Assembly (NCBI GenBank): GCA_951799445.1 | Contig: OX637296.1 | Location: 7,006,001-7,070,000 of the forward strand | DNA length: 64,000 nt | Reading direction: 5' to 3' | Source of the DNA: Pseudisothecium myosuroides | Taxonomy: Eukaryota; Streptophyta; Bryopsida; Hypnales; Lembophyllaceae | The notes under the pieces: generated by a model | Database searches by the model: none | What the model was told of the DNA's origin: nothing | The model's input: the letters and a program-made list of their open reading frames with translations, nothing else | Shown here: piece by piece, positions 12,311-23,830 of the stretch | How positions within the stretch are numbered: position 1 is the stretch's first letter | Layout: every line of letters begins with the position of its first letter | Program-made: the position numbers and the translations under genes

Positions 12311-14340
12311 GAAAAGATTAAGAGTATGTTTGTTTAGGGATCCCACTTTAGAATGACATTAGAAATTCAATGTAATTCATTGATTGCTTGAGGATTCATA
12401 TTGGCGTTGAATCGAATTGAATAAATAGAAAAAAAAGTAGGGGGTAGGGGTGGCATTAATTCTTAAAGGACGGATAAGTTAATTACTGTGGAATCATCTT
12501 TTTGGGTCCATGTGAATCATTTGCTTAAATAACCTAGGAATACTTGGTGAAGGTCAAACTAGTGTGCAAGACCTTTTTTTTCTTTCTACACAAAATTCCA
12601 AGGATGAAAATATGTACTTTTGTCTTACATAGAAGGATTCTCTATCATCCATTGGACAATAAATGTTCATAGTGTTCAAGAGTTAAGGTATTGATACTTG
12701 AATCTTCAATTGTAAAAATTCTTTTGAAAAAATAGTCAAATTTTTCTATGTTCTTTCTAGCAAATGAAAGAGGATTCTAGGGGGCAAAATTGTGCATTAT
12801 TTGAATAAGGTATATAAGAGTTGTATATGCTATTGGCATATCAATATTGTAATGTAATTGCACCTAATTGAGATATGTTTTTGAAACCAATCCCTACATT
12901 TTTTCATTTAAAATGTATCTCTATCCATGAGAGATTCACTAGGGTTGATTTTGGTATATCTACATTCAATACAAAGAAAATTTGTAGTTTGGTCATATGG
13001 TGTTCAAAAAATGCTTTCAAAGGGATTCTAGAATCCCATTTTGACTACCAACAATGTTTAACAAATACTTTCCTAGCTTGATAATAGCAACTATGTTCAA
13101 ATTATTATTTGGACAATTTTAGGTTTGTCACCATATATGAACCGAAGTGTAGAGTTTCATATTGTATTAGCTAAATAGAAACAATCTTGAAGGTTCTTTT
13201 AAGATGACATGGATGTTGTTGGAAAGTAGAAAACTATCTTAACGCTATGGTAATGGCCAATTGCTTCAACATGGAACGTATAATTCAAAAATAATTCTAT
13301 AGAAGAGTAGACAATGTTTTTCTAATCCTAAAACATGTTCTAAGCACGATTTAAGATTGCCGCATGGTGTGGCAATTTCAAAATTTGTATTGAAAGCCCT
13401 TAAATAGGAACAATTCATGAAGCATGAAAGTTTCCACTTTTTTGGTCTTCAAACAATTTGTTATTCAAACAAATTTGATCTTATAGTCATTTTGTTGAAC
13501 TTTGTATAGTAAATGAAGTTAAAAAGTGTTTTTATATTGGGATTATTGGCTCTGGATAGATGGGAAGGAGGTGTTGTAGTGATAAAAACTACCTAGAGGA
13601 AATTTGAATAGGTCTAGACCATGCTTGAAAAGCAAGCCAATGGTAGAGGGACAACACCTAGCGTAGTGTAGTTGCATATTTTTTGGATAGTTGAAGATAT
13701 AAACAAGTTAAACTCAACACATTGAATTTTAAAAGAAATTGAAATACTATTAGAAAACTGATAGAAATTAAACTTTAAAAATAGTATTTCAAGGTAAACA
13801 GAAAGACTCAATAGCACTGGTGGAAGCTTGTAGCACGTCCAATTTGCCATTATGGACTGTTTTTATAGCAAATCAAGTATTTCCATCCAGGCAACTTTAC
13901 CATTATGTGATGAATATCTAGTGTTGTCAAAATAGTAGATCTAAAATCCAATTGTCCATCTCTGTTTCATTTTTCAAATTTCATAGTATTGAAGGTGATT
14001 GGTAGTACAAAAGTACTAAAAGGCTAAAATAAAAAATGCAACTAGTAGTACAAGTATTTCTTGCAATCACCTTAGTAGTACCTTTCTTGTTGAGGGAGAG
14101 GCTAGGCTATCATTTTTGCCCCTACTTATAACATTTGAATACTAAATTGACTACCTTAAACAAAGTTTTTTTTAACAATTAACCGACTTTTTTGAATTTT
14201 TTTTCTTGCATTTATATTTTAATAATTTTTGAAATTATTATTTTTGGATTTGACATCATTATTTATGATCTCTGACATGTCTATTTTTAATAAAATTTCT
14301 TAGTGAGAGCTCAAGATTAAATGCTCGTTGCTCATTGCTC
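12311..14340. other. Gene-free AT-rich DNA
   Basis: Nothing recognisable on either strand: only short frames (for example 12875-13081 and 13614-13850 minus) with no domain, no conserved splice pattern and AT-driven composition. Confidence 0.5.
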
Positions 14341-14880
14341 GCACTTTAGCATTATTGATAATATCTATAGTGTCTATCCCTTATGTTTGTGTGCCCTAAT
14401 TGTAAATTTGCTACAAACATCTCATAGTCTATACCATTCTTAAGAAAATTCTCCAAACTCTAAGGATAAGACAACGCATCCATGTGATATAGTACCTTAT
14501 TTAACAAAAGGTGCAATTAGTTGTAAATCTTCTTCTCCAAACTAAGTCTTGAACAACAATCTTGAACATCTGCCACTCTCAAAGACGGTGAAAAGGATAA
14601 GGCAACTTCTCTCAACCACTTTCCCTCTTCCCATCCCCATTGCGCCACGTGACAATGAAAGCGACAAGGAGAGGGACATATAACTTACTTCCTGAACAAC
14701 ATCATGGCAAAGCATGTGTACATGCTCTTACTAACTTTTTTTTCCACCCAAATGCAAACTTCAACAAACTAAAGTTTAACCACAATCATGCTTAAGAGAA
14801 GCACTTGGGGGTTATAATTGGATTTAAAATGAACTAAGCCTAACCCTAATTAAGTTAACTTCTAAGCGCTCCGACGTCCA
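14340..14880. repeat. FPF1-flank repeat blocks (d1-d2), left remnant
   Basis: Matches 33360-34700 in the same orientation: a CTATAGTGT..TATGTTTGTG block, AACAAAAGGTGCA, CTTCTCCAAACTAAGTCTT, CTCTCAAAGACGGTGA, then ACCACAATCATGCTTAAGAG. It stops near 14880, and the next blocks of the same series resume at 17090, so about 2.2 kb is inserted. Confidence 0.65.
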
Positions 14881-15227
14881 AAAAGGGTACTACAAATAGA
14901 GTTGGTCGTGATTGAGAAATTTGAAATTTCATTCATTCAATTTTTGAAAAGCAGTGACATGAGTTTGGCGTTTGTTAGTTTGTTAGTACCTACAACCACT
15001 GTTTAGTGAGAGCAACTGTAAAGGAAAATTTTGTAAAGTGGAGCATGTATGGTTTTCATGAAAATTTGGATGTGCTGAAGAAAAAAAAGTGCTGAAAATG
15101 TTATCATTAGAAAAGACTTGGAGGCAAAAGAAGACTGCAAATTTCTAGACTGTAGGAACTCTGGGAATGTTGCTAGTTGCGTAGTTTGACTTGGTCGAGA
15201 GAGTGCTACACCAGAAATTAGTATATA

Positions 15228-15301
15228 TTTTTTTCAAATTTTTTCAAATTTTTTTCAAATTTTTAATATTTTATTTATTATTATTATTATTATTTTATTG
15301 T
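15228..15301. repeat. AT-rich microsatellite
   Basis: TTTTTTCAAAT repeats followed by a (TTA)n run. Low complexity. Confidence 0.75.
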
Positions 15302-15848
15302 AATTGCTTATTGTAGTTCCCAACGAGGAATAGGGTTGAAACGGCCTTTTTTTGCCCCCAAATCTCTTCTAATGTTATTGGGATAGAAAATTATAGTGGC
15401 CTTGTATGTAGGGGGCTTTCAATTTTGGCTACCCTATTCATTTAAAAAATGAGGCTTGATGAGTGGAAAATTGACACAAATCAAGTACAAACGGTGTCTT
15501 TGAGGATGCAAAGCATAAAAAAATTGTACATTACAATGCAAACATCACTTTTTGTAAGCACTTGCAAGTAAATTGTGCGATGACTTTGTGATATTGAAAT
15601 TGCTTGGCAACAACGCCAAAGTTTCTCTGGTCAAACCTCATGATCTTTCCCTCTCCATAATTTTGCAAGATTTCACTGCGGCTATCAATTATTTAAAAAC
15701 TTAATTACACTCAAGATCCTACAATTACTCCAAGAATCCTCTACAACAGTATTCCAACATGGTTTTCTAAAATTTATCCAGTTTTTGAACCGCACTCCAT
15801 TGTTGCTATAAATTTGAGTGGTTGCTTTAGGATTAAGGATGGCTAGAT

Positions 15849-16127
15849 TGTAGAAGCAGCGACCTCAACGCCATTGCTGGGAGAATGTCCAGGTGACCTT
15901 TTGAAGCATCTAAACTCTACATAGTAGAACAAGTAGAGTTTAAGCCTATAGCATAGTACCTTTAGGCGCATAGCTACATTAATCATGCGCGGAGCGCCAT
16001 GTAGGGTAATATGAAGGGATAATCCTATTAATAGCTAGGACCTTTTGGTTTTATTAAAAAATATGAAGGATTACCTGACCATTCTCCTATTAAGCAATGG
16101 CAGATGAGGTTGCTACTTCTACAAGTG
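15849..16127. mobile_element. Fold-back (MITE-like) element with ~55-bp inverted ends
   Basis: The left end TTGTAGAAGCAGCGACCTCA... is mirrored at the right end by ...TGAGGTTGCTACTTCTACAA, and similarity continues through CGCCATTGCTGGGAGAATG on the left and its inverse on the right. The interior holds further small palindromes, such as AAACTCTAC/GTAGAGTTT and a CATGCGC/GCGCCATG region. It abuts the TTAA element at 16133. Confidence 0.65.
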
Positions 16128-16132
16128 TCCCG

Positions 16133-17076
16133 TTAACCCCTAAAGGCCCAAGGCTTTTTTTCTGCCAAAAACCCATCAAAACTGCCATTTCTATAGCAAG
16201 GAGTAAAAAAATTTGAAAAATGTTTTTTTTTCACATCTAACCATAGGATCTTACACCTAACTAGTATGAGAATGTGTGGAAAAAATTTCAGAATTTTTGA
16301 CCGCTCAGATTGCAAGATATCTGCGTTTAAAGTAGAAAAAACAAATATTTCAGCACATTGCAGGACTAGATTTTTTGACTTTAAACATTTTTCACTTAAA
16401 ATTTTTGCACTACAGAGTTTTGTGCTTCAAATCTTTACAGTGGAGAATTGAGTTGAGAGTCTAGGGAAAAAAAAAATATTCAAAAAAACTTAATTATCAT
16501 TCCTAAAAAATTTATTAAGTAGAAGTAGGTATGAGATAGAAGGAAAATCTAAAACATTAATATATTTTAGATGGAATAAAAATACACTAATCCCAATGGT
16601 GAGATTGTTCTAGCAAATAAACTAAACCATGAGAATTTTTTTATTTATTTAAATTGCAAAAAAAGCATTTAGAAATGCATTCTACAAGTTATTTTTTTCA
16701 AGAAGATGCTCTAATTGCCCCCAAAACAAGAATGTCCATAACTTTTTCATAACAACTCCAAATGAAATTAATCAAAGCTTTATAGATAGACAAAAATATA
16801 ATCTACAAGAAAAAAAATATTTTAAGAAAAAAAATCAAATTTTTGCCAAATTTTTCTTGCTGCCCAGACTGCCCAGTTACGAAAAAAAGTAACATATTTG
16901 GCCATAACTTTTGACTCCTATTTCCAAATGTGCTGAAATTTAGTGCATATGAAAGATATTCCTCGCGCCCACCTTCTAATAAAATTTCAGCTTAAAATAT
17001 GGAAATCTCTAGTCACACGAACCTGCCCAAAATTTCTATATGGCCAAAAAACGCATGCCGGTCCTTTAGGGGTTAA
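16133..17076 (+). mobile_element. TTAA-flanked TIR element, copy 2
   Basis: Left end TTAA-CCCCTAAAGGCCCAAGG; right end GGTCCTTTAGGGG-TTAA. The 944-bp body matches the copies at 28510, 29449, 41517 and 62766, including the AAAACTGCCATTTCT block near the left end and CCTGCCCAAAATT near the right end. A GCCATAACTTTTGA-type stretch lies in the right half. Short frames such as 16133-16315 minus are not conserved between copies, so it is probably non-autonomous. Confidence 0.8.
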
Positions 17077-17084
17077 GGCTATTT

Positions 17085-17870
17085 ACTAATCTTTTACTTA
17101 AGGTGTTCCCAGATAGAAGTTGCAGAAGATTCTCTATCTTGACAAGTCACTCCAAAGGGACCAAATTTGGGCACTCAGGGAAACAGAAGACAGAGGAATA
17201 CATGCAAATTTCCTTGGAGGATCAAGAAAATGGAGGTGTTTTCAAATCCCTGTATTAGAAGCCAAAATTGGAAATGCCAATTCTAATTCACAGGGACATA
17301 ATTATTTATTGCAAGCATTGAACCTCCTTAATTATATAAACTAGCTTGGGCTCATTGCGTATTCAAAGGTCATGCATGCCTTTTGAATCAATTCACGAGC
17401 TACACACTGAGCTATCCAACATCCGGGACATAATCCTCAATATGAGAGCTTCTAATGATCATTTTTTTACATATGTATAAGACAGTGGTGGTTCTTTTTG
17501 TCACTGGAAAAGAATATTAGAAGAACAAAGCATCATGCCAATTAAGCCCCTTTTTTTAGATTCTGTTATCTTCAAACAATAAATTATTAAACCTCCTTAT
17601 GTAAGGCTAAATTTTCACAAATCTATCTAAAGTGCCATTGACTTAAAGAATGTTCATGAAATTCAAAATCCAGGTAACTATGATTTTGTTCTTACAAATC
17701 TTAGAAATCAAGAATCGTCTATTGAAAACTTCATTGGCTAAGAATTTATCATATTTGTACTTGATCATGAATTCATGACTAATTATCAAATTTTCATGAT
17801 ATAAATACAGTTATGTATGTCCTACTATTGTAAGGCAATTGAAGTGTTCAAGTAACCCAAAATCCTTTAT
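17085..17870. repeat. FPF1-flank repeat blocks (d3-d4)
   Basis: Same orientation as 34670-35500: AAGGTGTTCCCAGATAGAAG, the GGCACTCAGGGAAAC block, TTGGAAATGCCAATTCTAAT, ATAATTATTTATTGCAAGCA and TAACTAGCTTGGGCTCA, then the CTTCTAATGATCATTTTT..AAGACAGTGGTGGTTCTT block. These lie to the left of the FPF1 pseudogene unit. Confidence 0.6.
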
Positions 17871-18069
17871 TAGACTTCATCAAAAACACTGACAAAATGG
17901 GGAAACATGGTCCACAAGATTTACACCCCAAAGGTGCAAGAAGAGATAGTCGTCTAAAATAATACGTAGTATTGAAAAATGGGCCCTCCCAGCAATTGTT
18001 GATCTCAGGTTCCCTAGAGTTTTCTCCTCCTCCAAGAGTTTGCAAACACTTGAAAACGGGTGAAAATAA

Positions 18070-19779
18070 TCAATCACATAATTCTAGTAGGAACAATTTA
18101 GTCAGTGTAATGAAATACATGGATCTCACATTCTGTTGATGTCCAATTTGGGTAATCGGTGTTGCTTTGTGAGCTCACCTCACGCAGCAAGTCCAAAAAT
18201 TGATCCCAACTCAAAGTCTTCCTCTGCACCCAAATAATTACACAGAATGATTATAAACAGTAGATTGCTTATCTTCAGTCTTCGCTTCAGTTCAACAAAA
18301 AATCACAAGCGTGAGAAGACCGACAATATAACTATATAAGTTTCTCTTCATTAGCAGGATTCATGTGCAGCACCTCCGTCGGTCCTCAAGTAGTTATGTT
18401 TGGAGCTGTGTCACGATTTGAGCGCCTCTCTGGCTTGTAATTTCGATTCAAACGCATGCCCTGTGATCGAAGACTTGAGTGATCCTTGCATTCCCTTGCA
18501 ATTGCTGCCGTCTCACTCGCGTTTTCGTATTCTCGCTTATCTTCTACCACAATACTTCGGCGAGGGCTAACCTCTGAGCGTTTTGTAATGGAAAATCGTT
18601 CGTAGTACAGATTTTGATGCTTACTCTTAATTTCAAAGTAATTGCATGCAACGGGTAGCTTCAAGTGTCTGAGTTTTGCATTAGCTCTTTGGTCAAATAT
18701 TTTATTTCTCTACAGGTCATGATTTGCTAGCTACAGTGTCGTCAACTTTCTTCATTTTCTAATTCAAGCAGATTGAACCAATTCCTCATTTCTTCTATTT
18801 GTTAATCATTTCGTGCATGCTAAATGCTTCTTATTGCAGGGTCTGGCCATATACAGAAACTAAGCCAATTTCTATTGTAAGTTGAATGCTATGCTTAATT
18901 ATTTCTAGAGGAGTTTTGCTTCCAGTTTTTGAGCTGATACACATGAACACTGTATGGCCACTTTCTTTTGCCCTATACAATTGTTGTTTCGCTTGATCGA
19001 GAGTGCAGGATGCTGTTACATATAAGAGCCGACCTCATACTCGCTGTTTCAAGTCTGGATATGATTAGGCTAGTGTACAAATCCAATCTTCATCTTCATT
19101 TTGAAACCTGCTGGCTTGGAAGCGATTTTTAGCATCTGGCTACAAGTGCTTTTCATTATACACACGAACTTAGAAACCTTGTGAAATGAGTGTTGTGTAT
19201 TTGAGGTATTTGTTGAAGTTCCTGTGGAAGTTCCATTTCGCTAAGACCTGAACAATTATCAGGCAAGCAGTCAAAGCTACGGTTGAACTCCGACCCTCAC
19301 TGATGCATGCAAGGGTCCATGGACGCGCGGGATGCTCATGTCAAGTTTGTTCAGATCTGAACAAACTTCGCGGATCGGAGGTTTAGGTGTGAGTTCATCA
19401 ATTGTAGGTCTCCTGGAATTTGTATGCTTCAACCACCTGTTAGATCGAGAAATCTTTGAATAATTATGAAGTATACAGTCCATTCGTGAGTGCTTTCCTT
19501 CCGGTAGGATTCCCGTTCACATTCTGCAATTCCATTTTGATGCGGATTAGTCTTGTAGAATGTGCAAACTGTTTTGTTTCTCTGCACTTTCGTAACAGTA
19601 ATGTACTTATCTGCACACATCAATGATTAATATTCTTATAGAATGTGCATGCAGCAGGGTTAACACATGTTGGATACGAATTAAGGTTGACCCCCGGGCG
19701 AAAATTAAAACCGGCTCCGAGGATTTCACCCGATGTCTGGGGTGTGCCCCGAGTTTGATTCCGATGGCGTTTACATCCC
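18070..19779 (+). repeat. FPF1 upstream unit, + orientation, ending in pseudogene
   Basis: Matches 46240-47990 in the same orientation and 20914-22670 in reverse: GAACAATTTAGTCA, ATGGATCTCACATTCTGTTG, a TATA-like stretch, GCAGGATTCAT.TGCAGC, TGTCACGATTTGAGCGCCTCT, and GCTGATACACATGAACACTG. With the unit at 19780-22650 it forms a large imperfect palindrome. Confidence 0.7.
18331..18340 (+). promoter_or_regulatory. TATA-like box, pseudogene unit
   Basis: ACTATATAAG at the position that matches the TATA boxes of the three intact FPF1 units, about 1.4 kb upstream of the truncated ATG and about 20 bp before the conserved GCAGGATTCAT block. Confidence 0.4.
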
Positions 19780-19819
19780 ATGGTCTATACTGTTTTCAAG
19801 GATAAGATCCAAACTCTAA
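19733..19819 (+). pseudogene. Truncated FPF1-like pseudogene
   Basis: An ATG in the family context opens MSGV, then a one-codon insertion (Cys-Pro in place of Trp5), then EFDSDGVY. Homology to the intact genes stops at about 19779, where the sequence switches within a CC microhomology to DNA that normally lies in the d1 flank block (compare CCATGGTCTATACT near 33446). The frame runs on through foreign sequence to TAA at 19817-19819. It shares Ser2 and the GAGTTTGATTCC spelling with the intact gene at 20575-20913 but not with the other two, so it probably arose with that gene by local inverted duplication. Non-functional as an FPF1 protein. Confidence 0.75.
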
Positions 19820-20540
19820 GTGTATGATTTTAGACCCTAGACAGTGCACCGACTTGATTCAGTATCTGACAAAAGGTGCACTCAGCCAGGAACCTTCTTC
19901 TCCAAACTAAGTCTTCACCGTCAATCTTGAACATCTTCGACTCTCTCAAAGATGGTGAGAAGGAAGCGGGGAAGGAAGGATGGGGCAACGTCTCTCACCC
20001 ACTCTCCCTCTTCCCAACCCCTTTAACCCATGTGACAATGGAAGTGACAATGAGAATTACATGTAACTTACTACCTCAATTACATCAAAACATGCTGGTG
20101 TACTCTTACTAGAATCGTCTTCCCACCCAAATGCAAATAAACTTCAACAAACTGAACTCTGACCACAATCATGCGTAAGAGTAGCACTTGCAGTTTCCAA
20201 TTGAACCCTGATTTATTTAAGTTAAGTAACCTGATCTTCTACTTAAGGTGTTCCCGAACAGAAGTCGGGGAACGACTTATTAATCCAGAAGAGTCGCTCC
20301 AAGGCGACGAAAGCTGGGCACTGGGGGAAGCATGAAACAGAGGAATACACACAAATTTTAATATTCCGTGAGAGGATCAAGGAAATGGAGGTGGATATCC
20401 CCAAATCCCACTACTGGAGGTCAAGATTGGAAATGCCAATGCTAATTAACACACATTTAGGGACATAATTACTGATTGCAAGCACTCAATCTCCTTTATT
20501 AATTATATTAACTAGCTTGGGCTCAATAACTTCATGCTCA
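19780..20540. repeat. FPF1-flank blocks d1-d3 downstream of gene copy 1
   Basis: Same orientation as 33440-34900: GACAAAAGGTGCACTC, CTTCTCCAAACTAAGTCTTC, CTCTCAAAGATGGTGAGA, ACCACAATCATGC, AAGGTGTTCCCGAACAGAAG, GGAAATGCCAAT, GGGACATAATTACT. Block d4 is missing here. Confidence 0.65.
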
Positions 20541-20574
20541 AAACTCGAAGCGATTCACGAGCGAGAGAGCTATC

Positions 20575-20913
20575 TTATGCAACATCCCGGACCTCGAACG
20601 CCGACCGAGTCTTCACCACCACATCATACATGTCGTGCGTGCTGAGGTCGGAGAAAAACGCAAGCAAGGTGATGAGATCCACGGAGTGGGCACCCCGGTG
20701 GTATTGTCGCACCTCCGCGTCGTGGGCGAACGGGTACCAGCCAAGCGGACGGAGCTTGCTGCTGAGCTGCTCGTAGTTCGTCATGGTGGTGTTGGTGGCT
20801 TTGTGCACGAGCACCTTGTGCCCCATTGCTGGCCCGGGAATCGACGTTTCCTCCATCGGATTCTCGACCAGGGTGTAAACGCCATCGGAATCAAACTCCC
20901 ACACCCCAGACAT
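20575..20913 (-). CDS. FPF1-like protein, copy 1
   Basis: Encodes 112 residues, close to the ~110 usual for flowering-promoting factor 1. Family features: GVWEFDSDGVYTLVENP (3-19), KVLVHKATN (33-41), YEQLSSKLRPLGW (47-59), QYHR (70-73), VDLITL (78-83), THDMYDVVVKTR (92-103) and the C-terminal FEVRDVA. In seed plants FPF1 proteins are small proteins linked to gibberellin-dependent flowering and root or stem growth; the biochemical activity is unknown and the role here is only inferred. Against copy 2 there are seven nucleotide differences, giving Ala2Ser, Thr51Ser and Pro84Leu. Pro84 lies in a normally conserved LP motif, so this copy may be weakened. No intron in the coding region. GC is much higher than the flanks. 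Confidence 0.93.
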   Translation of the reverse strand: MSGVWEFDSDGVYTLVENPMEETSIPGPAMGHKVLVHKATNTTMTNYEQLSSKLRPLGWYPFAHDAEVRQYHRGAHSVDLITLLAFFSDLSTHDMYDVVVKTRSAFEVRDVA

Positions 20914-22650
20914 GGCGTGAAATCCTCGGAGCCGCTTTAAATTGTCGCCGGGGGGTCAACCTGAATTCGTATCCAACAAATGTTAACCCTGAACGATGCA
21001 TGTACATTTCATAAGAGTAGAATATTAATCATTGATCGTGTGTGCAGATAAGTACAGTAGTACTGTTATGAAAGTGAACAAAATAGTTTGCGCGGATTAG
21101 TCTTGTACGTGGTGGAGACGACGACCACATGCATGACCCCGCCTTCAGTTGGTAAAATTGATCGAAATGGAATGGCAGAATGCGAACGGGAGTCCTACCG
21201 GAAGGACAGCACTCAAGAATGGAATGTATACTTCATAATTAGTCAAAGATTTCTTGAATAGGTGGTTGAAGCATACAAATTCCATTTGAACAGGAGACCT
21301 AGCTACAGGTGATGAGCTGGCATACACCTAAACCTCCGATCCGTGAAGTTTGTTCAGATCTTCCAAACTCGATAAAGGCATCCAAGGCGTCCATGGACCT
21401 CGGTATGCATTCAGTAAGGGTCCGCCGGAGTTCAACCTTAGCTTTGACTGCTTGCCTGATAATTATTCAGGTCCAAGAAATGATCTCGAAATGGAACTTC
21501 CACAAGAACTTCAACAAATACCTCAAGTCCACAACACGCATTTCACAAGTCTTCTAAGTTCATGTGTGTCTACAAATGAAAAGCAATTGCTTGTAGCCAG
21601 ATGCTTGGAATCGCATCCAGGCGAGCAGGTTTCAAAATCAAGAGCATGAAGATTGAATTTGTACACAGTTAGCTTAATCATCTCGAGACTTGAAGCAGCG
21701 AGTATGAGGTCGGCTCTTCTATGTAACATCATCGTGCACTCTCGATCAAGCGAAACAACAATTGTACAGAGCAAAAGAAAGTGGCCATCCAGTGTTCATG
21801 TGTATCAGCTCAAAAACTGGAAGCAAAATCTCTAGATTAATTAAGCAGAGCATTCAACTTCCACTAGAAACTGGCTAAATTCTGTATATAGCCGGCCAGC
21901 CCCTGCGATAAGAAGCGTTTAGCATGCACGAAACGATCAACAAATAGAAGAAATGAGGAATTAGTTCTGCTTGAATTAGAAAATGAAGAAAGAAGACGAC
22001 ACAGCTAGCAAATTATGATCTCTAGAGGAATTAAAATATTTGACCGAAGAGCTAATGCAAAACTCAGACACTGGAAGCTACCCGATGCATGCAATTCCAT
22101 TGAAAGACTGAGCAAGCATCAAAATCTGTACCACGAATGATTTTCCATTACAAAACAGAGAGGTTAGCCCTCGCCGAAGTATTGTGGTAGAAGATAAGCG
22201 AGAATACAAAAACACGAGTGAGACGGATCACCTTCAGCAGCAATTGCAAGGGAATGCAAGGATCGGGTTTGTCTCCACAGGGCATGCGTTTGAATCTCGA
22301 TTTCAAACCAGAGAGGCGCTCAAATCGTGTCACAGCTCCAGAACTGCTCTAGCTGGAGGTGCTGCATATGAATCCTGCTAATGAAAAGAAACTCTTATAG
22401 TCACATCGTCGGTCTTCTCACGCATGGGATTTTTTGTTGGACTGAAGATAACCAATCTACTGTATGTAATCATTCTGTGTAAGCATTTGGGTGCAGAAAA
22501 AGACTTTGAGTTGGGATCAATTTTTGGACTTGCTGTGTGCAAGAGGAGAGCTCACAGTTTAGCCACATGGATTAGCAAATTTGTACACCAACAGAATGTG
22601 AGATCCATGTATTTCATTACATTGACTTAATTGTTCCTACGCTGAAAAAT
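20914..22650 (-). repeat. FPF1 upstream unit of copy 1
   Basis: Reverse of 46240-47942 and parallel to 36286-38000. Shared blocks include the sequence around the ATG, CAGATAAGTACAGTAGTACTG, the GAGTCCTACCGGAAGGA block, TGTGTATCAGCTCAAAAACTGGA-type DNA and the TATA region. It differs by many small indels from the other copies, in contrast to the nearly unchanged coding region. Confidence 0.7.
22391..22400 (-). promoter_or_regulatory. TATA-like box, FPF1 copy 1
   Basis: CTATAAGAGT on the minus strand, in register with the TATA boxes at 37781 and 46473. It lies about 1.48 kb upstream of the ATG. Confidence 0.45.
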
Positions 22651-23830
22651 GGAAACAAGAATTATATGATTAATTATTTCCACAAACTCCAGTATAGGGA
22701 TTTGGAATTCCTCCTGGGAAATTTGCATGCTTCCCCTGAGTGCCCAACTTCACCTTGGAGTGACTCGACTGGGTGAATAGTTCCCCAACTTCTGTTCGGC
22801 GAACACCTAAGAAGAAGGGTTTATTTTGCACCCAAATGGAAACCATGAGTGCTTCTCTTAATCAACATGATTGTGGTCAAAATTTAGTTTGTTGAAGTTT
22901 TCATCTGAGTAGGTGGTAAGACAATAGGAAGAGTTTGTACACATGTCACGACATTATTGAGGGGGTAAGTTAAATATCCCTCTCCTTGCCAACTGGTTTC
23001 ATTGGCACATGGGCGGCAATGGGGTTGGGAAGAGGGAGTGGTTGAAAGATGTTGTCTTGTCATTCTCACCGTCTTTGCAAGAGTCATACATATAAAAGTT
23101 TGATGGATAGGTGAAGACTTGGTTTCGAGAGGAAGGTTGTCACTGAGTCCACCTTTGGTCAGACTCTTGTATCATATGGGTGCGCTATCTAGGGTCTACA
23201 GTCGTATTTTTAGAGATTGAATATTATTTTTGAGAATAGTACTATAGACCTTAGAATGTTAGCAACAAATTTCCAATTAGGACATACAAATATAAAGGAT
23301 AAACACTATAGATATTGTATATAAGGGTTAGGAAGAGACCTTGGGTATAGTTATTAAAATATTATATTACTATGATGGAATTTAAAGTAAAGTGGTAGAA
23401 TTATGTGAACAATCATATGATTTGACTAGCTAAGCAACAATAGAAGCTAGATCAATGAGTATCCTTAATTTAATCAAGGTTAGTTTATTTCACATCCAAT
23501 TGAAAACCACAAGTGCTTCTCTCCATCATGTGGTCAAATTTTCAATAGACAATTCTCAATTTCAAGATATATGATGGCAAAATCATAAGTGGATTTTGAA
23601 TTTTGCCAATTTTCTTTGGTCAATGGCACTCTAAATAGACTTGCAAATATTAGTCTAACTTGTGGCACGTAAAGATTTTTAATAATTTATTAATTTTAAA
23701 ATAGGAGTATGTAGAAAAAAACCCTGTAGCAAAATGCTAAGTTTGCACCATTTTATACATATGTTAAAATAATTATCATTAGAAGCTATCTCATATACAA
23801 GATTAAAGTATTTCTATGGTATAGAATGAT
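22650..23830. repeat. FPF1-flank blocks in opposite orientation, upstream side of copy 1
   Basis: Parallel to 49360-50300 and reverse of 33180-34900: AAATTTGCATGCTTC, CACCTTGGAGTGACTCGACT, CAACTTCTGTTCGG, CATGATTGTGGTCAAA, CACCGTCTTTGCAAGAGTCAT, GGGTGCGCTATCTAGGGTCTAC, then ATTTGACTAGCTAAGCAACAATAGAAG. Together with 19780-20540 these blocks flank gene copy 1 as inverted repeats. Confidence 0.65.

Larger units (their letters stand above)
14880..17085. other. Insertion between FPF1-flank blocks, including two TIR elements
   Basis: The block series broken at 14880 continues at about 17090. The inserted DNA holds an AT-rich microsatellite (15228-15301), a fold-back element (15849-16127) and a TTAA-type element (16133-17076). 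The rest is AT-rich with no open frame of note. Confidence 0.5.
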
